The notes under the pieces: model-generated
What the model was told of the DNA's origin: nothing
What the model saw: the letters and a program-made list of their open reading frames with translations, nothing else
Database searches by the model: none
Translations under genes and position numbers: made by a program
NCBI RefSeq assembly: GCF_047496725.1
Contig: NC_132979.1
Span: 2,559,501 to 2,623,500 of the forward strand
DNA length: 64,000 nt
DNA from: Anoplolepis gracilipes
Taxonomy: Eukaryota > Arthropoda > Insecta > Hymenoptera > Formicidae
Direction: 5' to 3'
Part shown: one piece after another, positions 49,257-58,400 of the stretch
Numbering within the stretch: the stretch's first letter is position 1
Layout of the letters: every line of letters begins with the position of its first letter

Positions 49257-49796
49257 CCAAGTAGAAATTACTACAGTATACATATTAACTCGCACCTATT
49301 TTAAGCTTAAAAAAACTTCTATATCAGGAATTTTTTATTTTAGACGAAATATATAATTAATTCGTGCAAAGCCTAATAAATAAACTTTCATTAATTTGTA
49401 TTTTTCCAGTTACATTCTTTCTGTAACTATTTAAATATTTTTATTCGCGCGTGAAAAATATGGTAATTAATTGTAATTTATGTCTTTTATGTGAATTTAC
49501 AATCTCTTTTTGACAATATGCCTAGTAAAGCAAGTAGAGCTGTAAGCCTCTCGATAATCGAGATACCATCGCAGTATCCTACGTCATCAAGAATCTTTGA
49601 TTACATTACGGTACTTACCTTTGTTCCTAAAGAGCGGACGATATTTGGCGAGGCCGATCTCGGCGAGCCATTGGTCCGCCTCCGTGAGTTCCCCATTGCT
49701 TCCAGTCCCTGCGGCGAGCATCAACAGCTTCCCCAGGGAGAGGACCATGGAGAGAGCCAAAAACACCCCGGATAGCACCGTTGACCATCGTGCCAT
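23986..49796 (-). CDS. AREL1: AREL1-type HECT E3 ubiquitin ligase
   Basis: Fifteen coding exons in transcript order: 49619-49796, 29057-29213, 28421-28626, 27761-27960, 27233-27470, 26658-26827, 26405-26585, 26097-26308, 25719-25985, 25554-25629, 25175-25464, 24959-25084, 24501-24689, 24166-24428, 23986-24088. All are phase-consistent, giving about 951 residues against 823 for human AREL1. Order: hydrophobic N-terminal anchor (ARWSTVLSGVFLALSMVL), two SAM-like segments (about 37-70 and 95-130), a second hydrophobic stretch (MLVVSVSVAGLVTLAAM, near 183), a filamin-type Ig region, a middle region with FCFISPKQLTIKEYLLKF, and a C-terminal HECT domain (about 610-951). Motifs include DWGGVRREWFEL, HPNPKRPPHLKL and LPTAHTCFNQLCLPDY, with the catalytic Cys near residue 918. 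That Cys codon is split between the last two exons. Mammalian AREL1 ubiquitinates IAP antagonists released from mitochondria; the same role here is inference. Confidence 0.95.
24429..24500 (-). other. AREL1: 72-nt stop-free intron within the AREL1 HECT domain
   Basis: Donor GAG/GTACGT and acceptor TTCGCAG bound 72 nt with no in-frame stop. Splicing joins DENELE to LLLCGTGEYS, matching the uninterrupted family sequence at this point. Retention would insert 24 residues (VRKITAGDN...) into the catalytic domain without a frameshift. Confidence 0.8.
29361..29750. mobile_element. Palindromic MITE, about 390 bp
   Basis: Terminal inverted repeats start ACAGGGTGTC at 29361 and end GACACCCTGT at 29749-29750. 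The arms stay complementary for about 140 bases with scattered mismatches (GGTAAAGATTGAATCAA, CGCATTAAACTGAACA and AATAATTATTGAGAAATTAA recur in both). TA dinucleotides flank each end, consistent with a TA target site. There is no coding capacity, so this is a non-autonomous foldback element. It lies about 150 bp upstream of AREL1 exon 2, inside intron 1. Confidence 0.8.
30207..32241 (+). CDS. Secreted leucine-rich-repeat protein nested in an AREL1 intron
   Basis: Exons 30207-30297, 30569-31056 and 31891-32241 join in phase (GT-AG) to give 309 residues. The start (MCRYILFLVLSCIAFTDVAIA) is a clear signal peptide. A short Cys-containing N-cap follows, then four to five LRRs (for example LVSLNMYDCGIRDISGSAF, LEQLDLSHNQISSIESGAF and LKRLDVRENRFTCLEPAQL), then an LRR C-terminal-like cap (NPFTFRCRGTLTLWLRDMGI). 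About 110 further residues with several Cys end SKSTV. There is no membrane segment, so it is probably secreted. An initiator-like TCAGT lies at 30176, about 30 bases before the ATG. The orthologous family was not recognised; immune or developmental ligand-binding is a family-level guess. It lies wholly inside the AREL1 first intron on the opposite strand. Confidence 0.9.
31539..31710. mobile_element. Short TIR element in an intron of the LRR gene
   Basis: A perfect 14-base inverted pair, GGGTAAGATGGCCA at 31539-31552 and its complement at 31697-31710, bounds a 172-bp AT-rich segment without coding capacity. The symmetry extends imperfectly a few bases outward. It looks like a small MITE or solo foldback insertion. 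Confidence 0.5.
32862..33475 (+). other. CpG-rich exon-like island of unknown function
   Basis: An acceptor-like TACGTCAG precedes an open frame reading VQITQYGVKWFRPGDLSRLE and continuing through SSYSPEDALPLGRNDMPMDD. A second open frame ends LKNEYDNMAR before TAA at about 33460. GC content and codon pattern look like protein-coding sequence inside AT-rich intron, but there is no plausible ATG at the left edge and no clear donor linking the two frames. It may be exons of an unrecognised nested gene, a decayed gene copy or conserved noncoding DNA. Confidence 0.3.
34248..34288. repeat. (GA)n microsatellite
   Basis: AG dinucleotide run of about 40 bases. Confidence 0.9.
34463..34578. mobile_element. 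Possible 116-bp TIR element
   Basis: TACAGAGTGA at the left and TCACTCTGTA at the right form an 11-base terminal inverted repeat around AT-rich noncoding sequence, bounded by TA. The short arms make this tentative. Confidence 0.35.
35505..35668. mobile_element. Palindromic MITE-like element, about 164 bp
   Basis: The left arm (ACACGGAGAAAGAATTATAT and onward) pairs with the right arm ending AAAATTTTCTCTGTAT over about 46 bases with few mismatches; TTAAAAATTACTAT and its complement are exact in both. The centre is also partly self-complementary. There is no ORF. A long (TA)n tract starts about 20 bp further right. Confidence 0.6.
35686..35760. repeat. (TA)n microsatellite
   Basis: TA run of about 65 uninterrupted bases, next to a palindromic element that could have seeded it. 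Confidence 0.9.
36503..36535 (+). promoter_or_regulatory. Possible TATA core promoter inside the AREL1 intron
   Basis: TATAAAAG at 36503 sits in mixed-composition DNA rather than in an AT tract. About 30 bases downstream is TATCGGTTGTAAAG, and the next ATG (about 36568) opens only a 26-codon frame (MIARFRALIGSFSFK). It could start an unrecognised nested transcript; there is no strong initiator, so support is weak. Confidence 0.2.
37180..37232. repeat. (TA)n microsatellite
   Basis: TA dinucleotide run bounded by GTACATA and ATGTACG, so the block is also slightly palindromic. Confidence 0.9.
38938..39106 (+). other. Exon-like segment of unknown gene
   Basis: TTCACTTTTAG provides an acceptor and GCCGAG/GTAATT a donor. 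Between them one frame is open and protein-like: DHPEQPGDIGVTVRPSGVLH, later SPRLMVESLLRHFILIALSN. The frame has no upstream ATG. The same segment holds inverted motifs (ACCATCAGGCG against CGTCTGATGGT, GTGATATAACC against GGGATATCAC), so a structured RNA or small repeat is an alternative. Confidence 0.3.
41542..41644. repeat. Long imperfect hairpin, 46-nt arms
   Basis: Arms 41542-41587 and 41599-41644 are complementary at roughly four of five positions, with CCAAGATCGGTA exact in both and an 11-nt loop. It may be a miniature foldback element or a hairpin RNA precursor. It is noncoding. Confidence 0.55.
43382..43412. repeat. (CT)n microsatellite in a CpG-rich island
   Basis: CT run inside the 42500-43740 CpG-rich block of the AREL1 intron. 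A (GA)n tract lies at about 43086-43108 and a poly(A) run at about 43675-43698. Confidence 0.85.
49215..49256. repeat. (CA)n microsatellite
   Basis: CA dinucleotide run with a few CCACA variants at its left end and AAACA and CCCA at its right end. Confidence 0.85.
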
Positions 49797-50250
49797 TGCC
49801 CGTGGAGTGCATCTGTAAAGAAGAGAAAAAAATGGGCGATTAAAGTCTATGTTGAGTCGGAAGATTTCGACTAAACGTTCGCGTTAATGCTCTTGCTGAC
49901 ATTACAGGCAGCCTCGGTTACACGGCATGTCACGTCAAAATGATGACAGGTTATGTGTCAAAAGATTGGAGGTTAGGTGCGCTACGGTGTTTGTAAACAA
50001 GCCGGACTCGCCGGCCGATCAGCTGATCGCCGGCCGATCGCGAGGTCCGTTCGGTCGGAAAATTAAGCTTACCACATTTTCGCGGGAAGCCGTTCTCGCG
50101 CACCGCACGCAGCCTCCGATAAAACCGTGATCTTCGCACCCGGAACGACAACGCATGTAGCAGGAACGCCGTTGAGGGAACTGCAGATGGAGCGACAAGT
50201 GGAGAAACGTGATAAAATTTCCTAGGGAATTTGTTAAAACGGCACGCGAA
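49797..50250 (-). promoter_or_regulatory. AREL1: AREL1 5' UTR and probable promoter
   Basis: The start-codon exon reaches upstream to an acceptor (CTTCTTTACAG) ending at 49815. A consensus-like donor ATGTG/GTAAGC at 50073/50072 could end a 5' UTR exon in a CpG-rich block (about 49960-50200) that is the likely promoter. The first ATG after the acceptor (MHSTGNGTMV...) is out of frame with the main start and reads on past it, so it is an overlapping upstream ORF. The UTR exon limits are inferred from splice signals only. Confidence 0.45.
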
Positions 50251-50583
50251 ACACGAAATTATTTCGAAAAGAAATCTGGATTTTAACTTGTTCTCTCAAC
50301 TTATGTTTCTATTTCTTTGTAATTCTTCTACTACGTTTGCTTAAGTTTCTTAATGCACGAAATTGTCAATTATATTATTTTTATGTACGCAATTTAATGC
50401 ATTAATGCAAAATAAGAAAGAATTTGATAATTTTGTATGATGGATTCTAAATAATATATAGATATGATCTTGATAAATATTTACACATCATTCTCTGATC
50501 TTATTTATTTTACCAATCAAGTAACGAGGCAAAGATTGAAGAAATGGAAATGTAATCTCGAGATGTCGCCGGTGTGTGAGATG

Positions 50584-50646
<63 letters not shown>

Positions 50647-51487
50647 ATGGATTCAACTCTCCAACATCTAGTTTATCCGCCGTTGGCAAATATTATTTCT
50701 ACCGCGAATCGAACGAGCAAAAACTGCAATCGTAGTTTTGTATTCAGATAGTTTACAATAATTTATTTTACGATAATGTATTGTTTCTAATAATAATAAT
50801 AATAATAATAGTAATTGTAATTAATAAACAAAAAGATGTGACTATTTAGCATTATTATCGATGACAATGATATTTTCAACCAAATTTTCATTAAATAAAT
50901 ATTTTTCGTACTACTTATATCGTTATAAAGATTAACAAATAAAAAATCTTTCAATCAACTGCAAGTTCTTCTATTTATGATATTAAAGAAAAATGGAATT
51001 CTCGAATTATTTATATTGCAAAATACAAAACAATAAATCTTAATAAAAATCTGTGTATAGTAGAATCTCTCGAGCTCAAACGCGGTACTCTCTCGATTAG
51101 ATACATGGAACAAAGTCGTAAATTGATCTCGCTCAAGAGCAATTGAATGCAATCTCGTTTTTCGCTCGTGTCCGGCAAAGGAGACTGGGTTAATGATTAG
51201 GAAAAAAAGGGATGCCCGATACACGTACAAAGTGCGCTCTCCTCTCTCGCGTTTGCCGAAAGCGTCGAAGTGGCGACCGAGTTCTCGGCAGACTAGGTGT
51301 AAAAGTCTCGGTAGCCTTGCTGACTTGTGTGCACAGCGAGAGCTACGATCGTCTTGCACTCGTCGATGTGCACGATTGTAAGACTGGTGACTGTGCACAT
51401 TCGCGTCGGTGTCGTCGCTAATTTAAGCCATATGCGCCGTTTTCACAAATTCCTACGTTAAGATTTACACAATCTCAATGTGTGCCT
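50250..51487. other. Intergenic DNA upstream of AREL1
   Basis: AT-rich with a CpG-richer patch at about 51050-51420. The minus-strand frame of 147 codons at 50955-51398 has no recognisable features and odd composition, so I do not call it a gene. Confidence 0.5.
50586..50643. repeat. (TA)n microsatellite
   Basis: TA run of about 58 bases upstream of the AREL1 promoter region. Confidence 0.9.
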
Positions 51488-52204
51488 GGCATTCTACGTT
51501 AAAATAAATCTTTCTCGTCTTCAAGAAAATTAGGTGGAAAATCTATCTCTTCTTTTCAAAAATAATATGAAAAAAATCAATTTGCGTTGTGGGGGAACAA
51601 AAAAATTCAATACCTGAATAAATACTTGTTCTGGCATTCTATGTTAAAATAAATCTTCTCGTCTTCAAGAAAATTAGGTGGAAAATCTATCTCTTCTTTT
51701 CAAAAATAATATGAAAAAAATCAATTTGCGTTGTGGGGGAACAAAAAATTCAATACCTGAATAAATACTTGTTCTGGCATTCTATGTTAAAATAAATCTT
51801 CTCGTCTTCAAGAAAATTAGGTGGAAAATCTCTCTCTTCTTTTCAAAAATAATATGAAAAAAATCAATTTGCGTTGTGGGGGAACAAAAAATTCAATACC
51901 TGAATAAATAACTTGTTCTGGCATTCTACGTTAAAATAAATCTTCTCGTCTTCAAGAAAATTAAATGGAAAATCTCTCTCTTCTTTTCAAAAATAATATG
52001 AAAAAAATCAATTTGCGTTGTGGGGAAACAAAAAATTCAATACCTGAATAAATAACTTGTTCTGGCATTCTACGTTAAAATAAATCTTCTCGTCTTCAAG
52101 AAAATTAAATGGAAAATCTCTCTCTTCTTTTCAAAAATAATATGAAAAAAATCAATTTGCGTTGTGGGAAAAAAAAAATCAATATCTGAATAAATAACTT
52201 GTTC
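51488..52204. repeat. Five-copy 144-bp tandem repeat
   Basis: Units start with GGCATTCTA at 51488, 51633, 51776, 51920 and 52064, with period 143-145. Each has AAATAAATCTTCTCGTCTTC, AAAATTAGGTGGAAAATCT or AAAATTAAATGGAAAATCT, and TTTGCGTTGTGG. Copies differ at a few positions. Units 1-3 share GGTGGAAAA while units 4-5 share AATGGAAAA, which shows the order of duplication. The array ends near TGTTCCACTCGAG. Confidence 0.95.
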
Positions 52205-53052
52205 CACTCGAGTCTTAAAGTGTGTGTTTTGGTTCAATTTCCTATAAAGTATATATCCTCGATAAAAGTATGTAATATCTAGATACAAATAAGTCTCATC
52301 TTCGGCAGAGTAATGCGAAAAAGTGATATCCGAAAATAATGGTCTACATCGATCGATAGTATCGAGCCAAATAAAAATGATAATACGGAGGAAAATAATG
52401 TATTAAGTAGATCAGGCACACGGTGAGAGCGGCTTCAAAGCCGCAGGCGAGCGCTCGGTAAAACATGCAAATTATATACGCAGCCGCATACACAGGTATA
52501 GAGTGTGATATTCCTGCGGTATTATCGTTTCATCGATCCACGCTTCTGGTAAAAACTTTGGCCACATGAAAACATTTAGCGATTATCTTTTTCGCTGGAA
52601 AAGAGATGAAGCGTTTCGAAAGATTCGTGTCAAGTCTTTATACTATACGCGTTTTACATTTTATATATTTACAGGTATTTTTATCGTGTATACTGCACGA
52701 CAGGCGAACGTGCGAAGGATTTGATTTTAAACGCGGTACACAGACGTAAGTCGTAAACAAGATTTGAAACGACCGTATGTCTTAAGCAAATTGAGCGCAA
52801 TTTAATCCGCGTGTCCAAGTGTCATTCTGCATCCGCTGATGCAGCGAGTGGGTGGTCAAGAGGATACGATAATAACGCGCGGCGCGACGCGACGACCAAG
52901 TGTGACGATGCGCGAGCAAGTGGAATTTTTGACAACTCGCGCTGTGCGTGCGCGAAATTTCGCACAAGATCTTGAGGAAAAACACGAAGAGTAAACACAT
53001 CAAGTGACTCTCGAGTTTGCCGAACGACTCGTATACTCGGATACCGGCGTCG
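52205..53052. other. Intergenic region left of a candidate promoter
   Basis: No gene is visible. A mixed-composition stretch from about 52420 to 53050 becomes richer in CpG toward the TATA box at 53053 and may hold regulatory sequence. Confidence 0.45.
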
Positions 53053-53087
53053 TATAAAAACACGTTTGGCAACACGCATGCACAGTT
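53053..53087 (+). promoter_or_regulatory. TATA box plus initiator core promoter
   Basis: TATAAAAA at 53053-53060 lies in CpG-containing, non-AT-tract DNA. The initiator-like CACAGTTTG follows with its A at 53084, about 31 bases from the first T of the TATA box, which is the canonical spacing. It faces the secreted-peptide ORF downstream on the same strand. Confidence 0.5.
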
Positions 53088-53607
53088 TGTTTGACGCTAT
53101 CTCCGCAGATCTGATTGCGACGGATTAAGTTGGATTGGTGTAATAAGTTGACTAAATTGAAGCGACATGCAGAGCATCTCGCTCGTCTTGCGGTGAAACG
53201 GAAAAGACGCGCAGATTGCATTTGTCGCGCCACGGCTAACCAGACGTAATATCATCGCGCGTTAAGATTAAGCGTGATTATCGCGCAGAAAACGGCGGTT
53301 GAGTCCGTTACGCAAATGCTATGTACGAGAAAACCGCAAACTAGAGTTGTAACAGCAGTGTCGAAGACGCGTCTATTAAAGATCTTCTGTATCATTGAGC
53401 TGTTTACGATCACCGTAACCAATTTTGCTGCGTTGAACTGACGACCAGTACTAGTGTCAAAATCGACTTATATAACGCGCGACAACATATCCAATTTAGA
53501 TAGTTTAATGTTGATGGTCGAATATCAGCCATCAGGGTGGTCATTAGGTCTCGAAAGTTCACTTGGTGGTTCTCACATTTATTCCCGACATCCAGCCTTC
53601 ATTTCAG

Positions 53608-53826
53608 ATCGCATGTCTTGCGGTTTTACATACCAAGGTGTACGCGGTCGTGTTTTTTAACTGGCGTGGTATCATCGCCGATTGGTCTTACGTGCGATCC
53701 AAATTACGGATGCGCATTGCACAAGTGTCACACCGTCCGCACACGTGTCCGCGTGTCCGTAATTATCCTACTGAAATCGTTTTCGATGCGAAAGGAAATT
53801 TCGTATCGTTCGCGGTATTTCCGTGA
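53608..53826 (+). CDS. Candidate small secreted peptide, terminal exon
   Basis: An acceptor with a good pyrimidine tract (CCTTCATTTCAG) precedes an open frame. It starts with a hydrophobic run IACLAVLHTKVYA, like the end of a signal peptide with a cleavable VYA. About 60 mature residues follow, beginning VVFFNWRGIIADWSYVRSKL, Arg/His-rich in the middle (RPHTCPRVRNYP) and ending EIVFDAKGNFVSFAVFP before TGA at 53824. A poly(A) signal AATAAA lies at 53900, about 75 bases after the stop. The first exon is not certain: the first ATG after the initiator (MQSISLVL at about 53167) would supply the signal-peptide start, but its obvious donor (GCG/GTGAAA) is out of phase, and the in-phase alternative (CTC/GTCTTG) is weak. 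The family was not recognised. Confidence 0.45.
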   Translation: MACLAVLHTKVYAVVFFNWRGIIADWSYVRSKLRMRIAQVSHRPHTCPRVRNYPTEIVFDAKGNFVSFAVFP

Positions 53827-54017
53827 GAAACGATAATTATGTCAATAAGACGGAGAGTCGCATGACTGGTCACTGTGTACACGAAGCAGTCTTTTTCGCA
53901 AATAAAAAGTCCGTTCGTCACACCGGATAATCCGGTTTTGCCGACGTCAATCAGACTCTTTTACTTGACGAATAATATTTTCAAAAATTTTTAAATCAAG
54001 AAAAAGGTCTTAAATTA

Positions 54018-54083
<66 letters not shown>

Positions 54084-57000
54084 TCACTTTTTACACAATT
54101 TATTTAAAATTAAATTTATATATTTTCCCTAAAAAAAATCTATCATTTTCGCTAAGCTATCTGAATAAAAATTAAACAGAATAAAGATAAAACATTGTAA
54201 TATAACAAATATGGATTATTGTATAAAATGACAGGTGGAATAGTGGCGTTAAGTTATTTTGAGGCATTAATGTTTTATTTGTTAAAGAAAATACGCTTCG
54301 ATATATTATGACTAATAATACTAGAGTGGCAAACTCTATGCTTCTTTCACGAGAAATAGATTACAGGAAATGTGCGGTACAAATACAGCATCAGGAATGG
54401 GCTTCGTGCTTTCGCTTTAGAATTCTTGCATCTTCTGTAAATTTCATTCGTATCGATTTCTCGCGGACTCATACTAGAAAGAATCTTGCAACTATCTAAT
54501 CCAGAATTATCTTGCGAAGAGACTTGGTTTCAATTTTTAAATCAAAGCAGCGATGTGCTTTCCAAGTACATGGTTTACGAGTGTACATGGTACATAATAA
54601 TATTTCAACATCAGAATATCATGTGGACTTTTAACATGAGCGAAATGTTTATTTAAATGGAAATTCGCAGAGATAATCACGATACCATAATTCTTTTTCT
54701 GTCGTTCTGTATTACTTGTCTTATCTCGCAAAGAGAATAGCCTCCGTCCGATGTCCGCAGCAAGCCTTTCGTTTTCTCGTTTTTTAAGAAAAAAAAAAAA
54801 AAAAAAAAACACATTTTTTCGAGAAGTACGAACAACAGAACAAGAGAAAACGGACGACAAAACCGGATGGTGCGCAGGCAAAATTTAAAAAACTTTTATC
54901 CGACTTTAATTTATGTATATACCAGGACACGAAGAATTTCTCTTAATATCATCGTTTCGATCAATTGATATTTTTTTGCGCTAAATTATTTTAGTTCTTC
55001 GTCTCTTTTTGAAAACAGAATGAAAGAAAGACATAAAGAGATCGCGAAACAGTTAAATAGTTGATGAAACCGGTTCATAAAGTAATAAATCTGGTGCTAT
55101 AAATGATTCGCCAAACTCTAATCCTTCCTCTAATTCTTTTTAATCTTTGTCGAAATGTTAATAAGCTTATTGGCTTTGTCACTCTTATCGAACCTAACCA
55201 GAAAATAAATTCGACTCTCCTAAATTACTTCTTCAAGAAACTGGATCACCCGGAATGTATCGCTAAAACGTGCGTATTCTCACATCTGTTTTGGAATTTC
55301 GCTTAACTACTCAGGAGACTAATATCATTTAACGACAATCTAATCTAACGGTACAACATATTCTGGATTGGGGTAACGCGACAATATTTTATTTTTCAAC
55401 CTTCTGGACAAATTGAATTCGCCTATAGTAATACGTTCACACACACACGTTTGATCTGAAATGCCGTTTTATCAGTGTGCGTGTGCATATGCGTGTGTAT
55501 ACATATAATTAGATCGGTTAATGACCGTGCGCCGTCGTAAAGTCATGAAGGAAACACCGTAAAAGCACAATCAGAATGCTTTACGCGCCGTGTATTAAGC
55601 ATAAGTCTATGATTATGTTTCATGATTAGAAACTCACAGGAAAAATGGAATCATAACGAATAAGAATAACCGAGCATCCGATTCCAAGTTTTTTGACCGA
55701 TGCATCGAGTCGACAAAATCGACAATGTAAAACAATCATTTCTCCGTGTGTTTCGCATTATTCGAAACCTATAAAGATGGCGTTTATTGGAGCATAATAC
55801 TCTCTACTGAATCTTTATATCTCTCTTAATTAAGACTTCCTTGAGTAACGAGACTGTATAATTAACGCATCAACGCGATTGGATACTTCTCTTATCCTGA
55901 TTATTAAAATGATTTCTTCTCATACTAATTAAGATAACTTTCGATGATTTTCTCCCGACAACGGAATCCAACTTGATGATAAATTTACGATATCTCGTGC
56001 AAGTGCAAGTACGCGCCAATAAAGTAAATCACACCTTCGTTTGATACAAATCAGCGCTATCGATCGATATTCACGCCGTTATTAAATTATATCCGCTATT
56101 AAATTATATAGTTGAATATATCGAGGACGTTGAAGAAAAGTTCACTTTTTTGGTCAGATTGCTCTTAGTTGATAGAGTACACAATTTGCAGGATGCGTTC
56201 AGAGCTGACTGGTTATTGGATTCTGCGAAGCTACACTGTTTACGCAGTTAATTCAAACGTGGTGTTTGACGTTTCTGGTAACACTTGCACTTCAAAAGTT
56301 GAGAACATTATTGATATGTTTCATTCCGCTTACTTTGTATCTTTGCATAAACAATCTACCATTTCGTTATTTTTGCGAATCAATTTATTTGGAATTAATT
56401 TATATTTTAACAAATATTATATTTATTTTTACTTTTGTAAAAACAATTTACGTGTTAAAGTTAATGAAATTTATTCAACTAGAAAAGACAAATTTTGCGA
56501 AAAGATATTTAATAATAATAACACAATAAAGCATTATTTGAAATCTTGCTGTTATCATTTCTCACAGAGATGGAGATGAGAACCACGGCAAAAGAGGGTC
56601 GATCGCAATTGATCGCAAAATTGGGTTGTGAACAAAAGCTGCGGACGAGAGGAGACACACGCTAACTTAGCTATGTAAAGCGGCTTCTCGGCATGAGAAA
56701 GGCAAGCTTAGGCGGCACGGTTGTGTTCACGAAGTGCCGCTTATTAAGGCAGATAATGAGTCCATTCAAATTTAATCCGGTCAAAAGGTATCGCCGACTC
56801 ACGTCGTACATCCGTCACTCGAACGTGTCGCACGGCTTAGAAGACGCTTATCAACGTATTTGCGCGTGAACCACTTGTCGCCTCGTTCAATAAAAAAAAA
56901 AAATAAAAAAAAAATAAAAAAAAAAAGAAAAAGAAAAAAAAAATCACATCAATCTCGACACGATTCGTTGTATCGCGATAAAGGATAGGAGATATCACGC

Positions 57001-57719
57001 GGGAGTTTTTGCCGGAGAAACGTGAATCGCCCGCCGTGAGATACCATCGTCGCGTGTCCAAAGGAACAAAGGAGCGGATTTATAATTGAAAAGCAGTCGT
57101 TCCGCACGTCCAACCTGATGCTCCGAACCTAACAACGCGAATCGTTATCGAAACGAATCGTCGGATCGACAATCTTCGATTCGACAATGACGAACGAGGT
57201 ATTCGCTGCTACTGCTGCTGATTCGCGTTCTCGATTTTACAACCGAACAAAGCGCGGAAAATCGGTCGTATGAATCCGCCGGTTAATCTTAGACCGAGTA
57301 TCGATGTTAAAGGCACAAGTAGGTTAATGGCTTAATGGTAAAGACTAGAGAACACGCGAGAAAGAGAGAGACGCGTGCGTATGTGTACGGGCGAGCGTCT
57401 CGCGATTCACTAGCGCTGACAGCCGATGTTGATAAACGATCGCTCGCGGGCCTCGCGGACACTGCGGGATGTTTCGGTTGCAGCTGCTGCACGCGAAACT
57501 TCTTCCCGCGGGTCACTGCCACACTTTCAAGGATACTGACAAGCGCGTTTTTAGCCCTCCTTTGACCGTATTAGGCCATCCTAATGAGCGCAACGAAAGC
57601 GATTTCGTCGAATCGCGTACGCAATCTCTCGTTGCGCTTCGTCATTCGATCACTTCAAAAAGCTTTCGAAAGCTATTTTATATATTGTACGATTAATTAA
57701 TTATTACCGGCTCTGATGT

Positions 57720-57750
<31 letters not shown>

Positions 57751-58400
57751 ATAGAAAATATGTTAAATTGAATAAAATGATTTTGATTACGTGCAAATAA
57801 GGGATAAGAATTGAAGTTGTTTTTATTTTCGCGCGACTTCTCTTCTAATACTGTTCTCTCTAAATCTCCGAAGATGTTTTAATAACGCATTATTAAATTT
57901 CTAGCTACTGTGCACAAAAACAGACTACTTTTGCTTTAATTCCTTCCGGAATTTCTCCCGGGAAAGAGACCGCAAAAAGACAAAACCACATGTCAATCGC
58001 GCAGCTGCGGTGTCAGATCCGCGGCGGAGATTCGTCACGCGCGTGAAACAACCGCTTAGAATCGTAAGTAGGAAAGGAGACTAATGTCGCTATCGTTAGC
58101 AAGAACATCCCCTCGATTTCTTACGACACTTCAATTAGAAAGTATAGCCACCAATCGCGCGCGCGCGCGGGTCACGTCGCTCATCATCTTTTCTTTCCTC
58201 GTCCCCGAAGATGCAAAAATATACTTTTAATTAATCGGTGGCCTTCTCGGTGGTTTCACGTCCCCTACACGTTTATTCAATCTCGGGTTTCGCTCGACCT
58301 ACTCGGCTTTTATTATCGGCGGCTTTCTCGGAAGCGCTCGCGCCGCCGTTTCTTATCAGTCCTAATATCCTAGTGTGACGCGTCTAAATTGAACTTGAAA
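53827..58400. other. Intergenic region without supported genes
   Basis: AT-rich with CpG-richer patches at about 56580-57600 and from 58000. It contains a long (CT)n tract at 54022-54077 and several poly(A)/poly(T) runs. Short frames at 55103-55306 and 56169-56579 have low-complexity or random character and are not called. Confidence 0.5.
54022..54077. repeat. (CT)n microsatellite
   Basis: Uninterrupted CT run of about 55 bases. Confidence 0.9.

Larger units (their letters stand above)
29214..49618 (-). other. AREL1: 20.4-kb first coding intron of AREL1
   Basis: The exon ending TTTAGGAACAAAG at 49619 (phase 1) joins the exon starting GCATTTCG at 29213, restoring a Gly codon inside a SAM-like motif (AKYRPLFRNK/GISTL). 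The intron contains the nested LRR gene, palindromic elements, CpG-rich islands (32860-33480, 42500-43740) and microsatellites. No other complete gene is visible; stretches at 33500-38900, 39150-42500 and 43750-49600 hold no exon I can support. Confidence 0.8.

Noticed and set aside
50955..51398. 147-codon minus-strand frame upstream of AREL1
   Set aside because: Composition changes from Arg-rich to Phe/Ile-rich along its length, following base composition rather than protein constraint.
55103..55306. 67-codon frame beginning MIRQTLILPLILFNLC
   Set aside because: Resembles a signal peptide, but no promoter, poly(A) signal or conserved-looking mature part was found.
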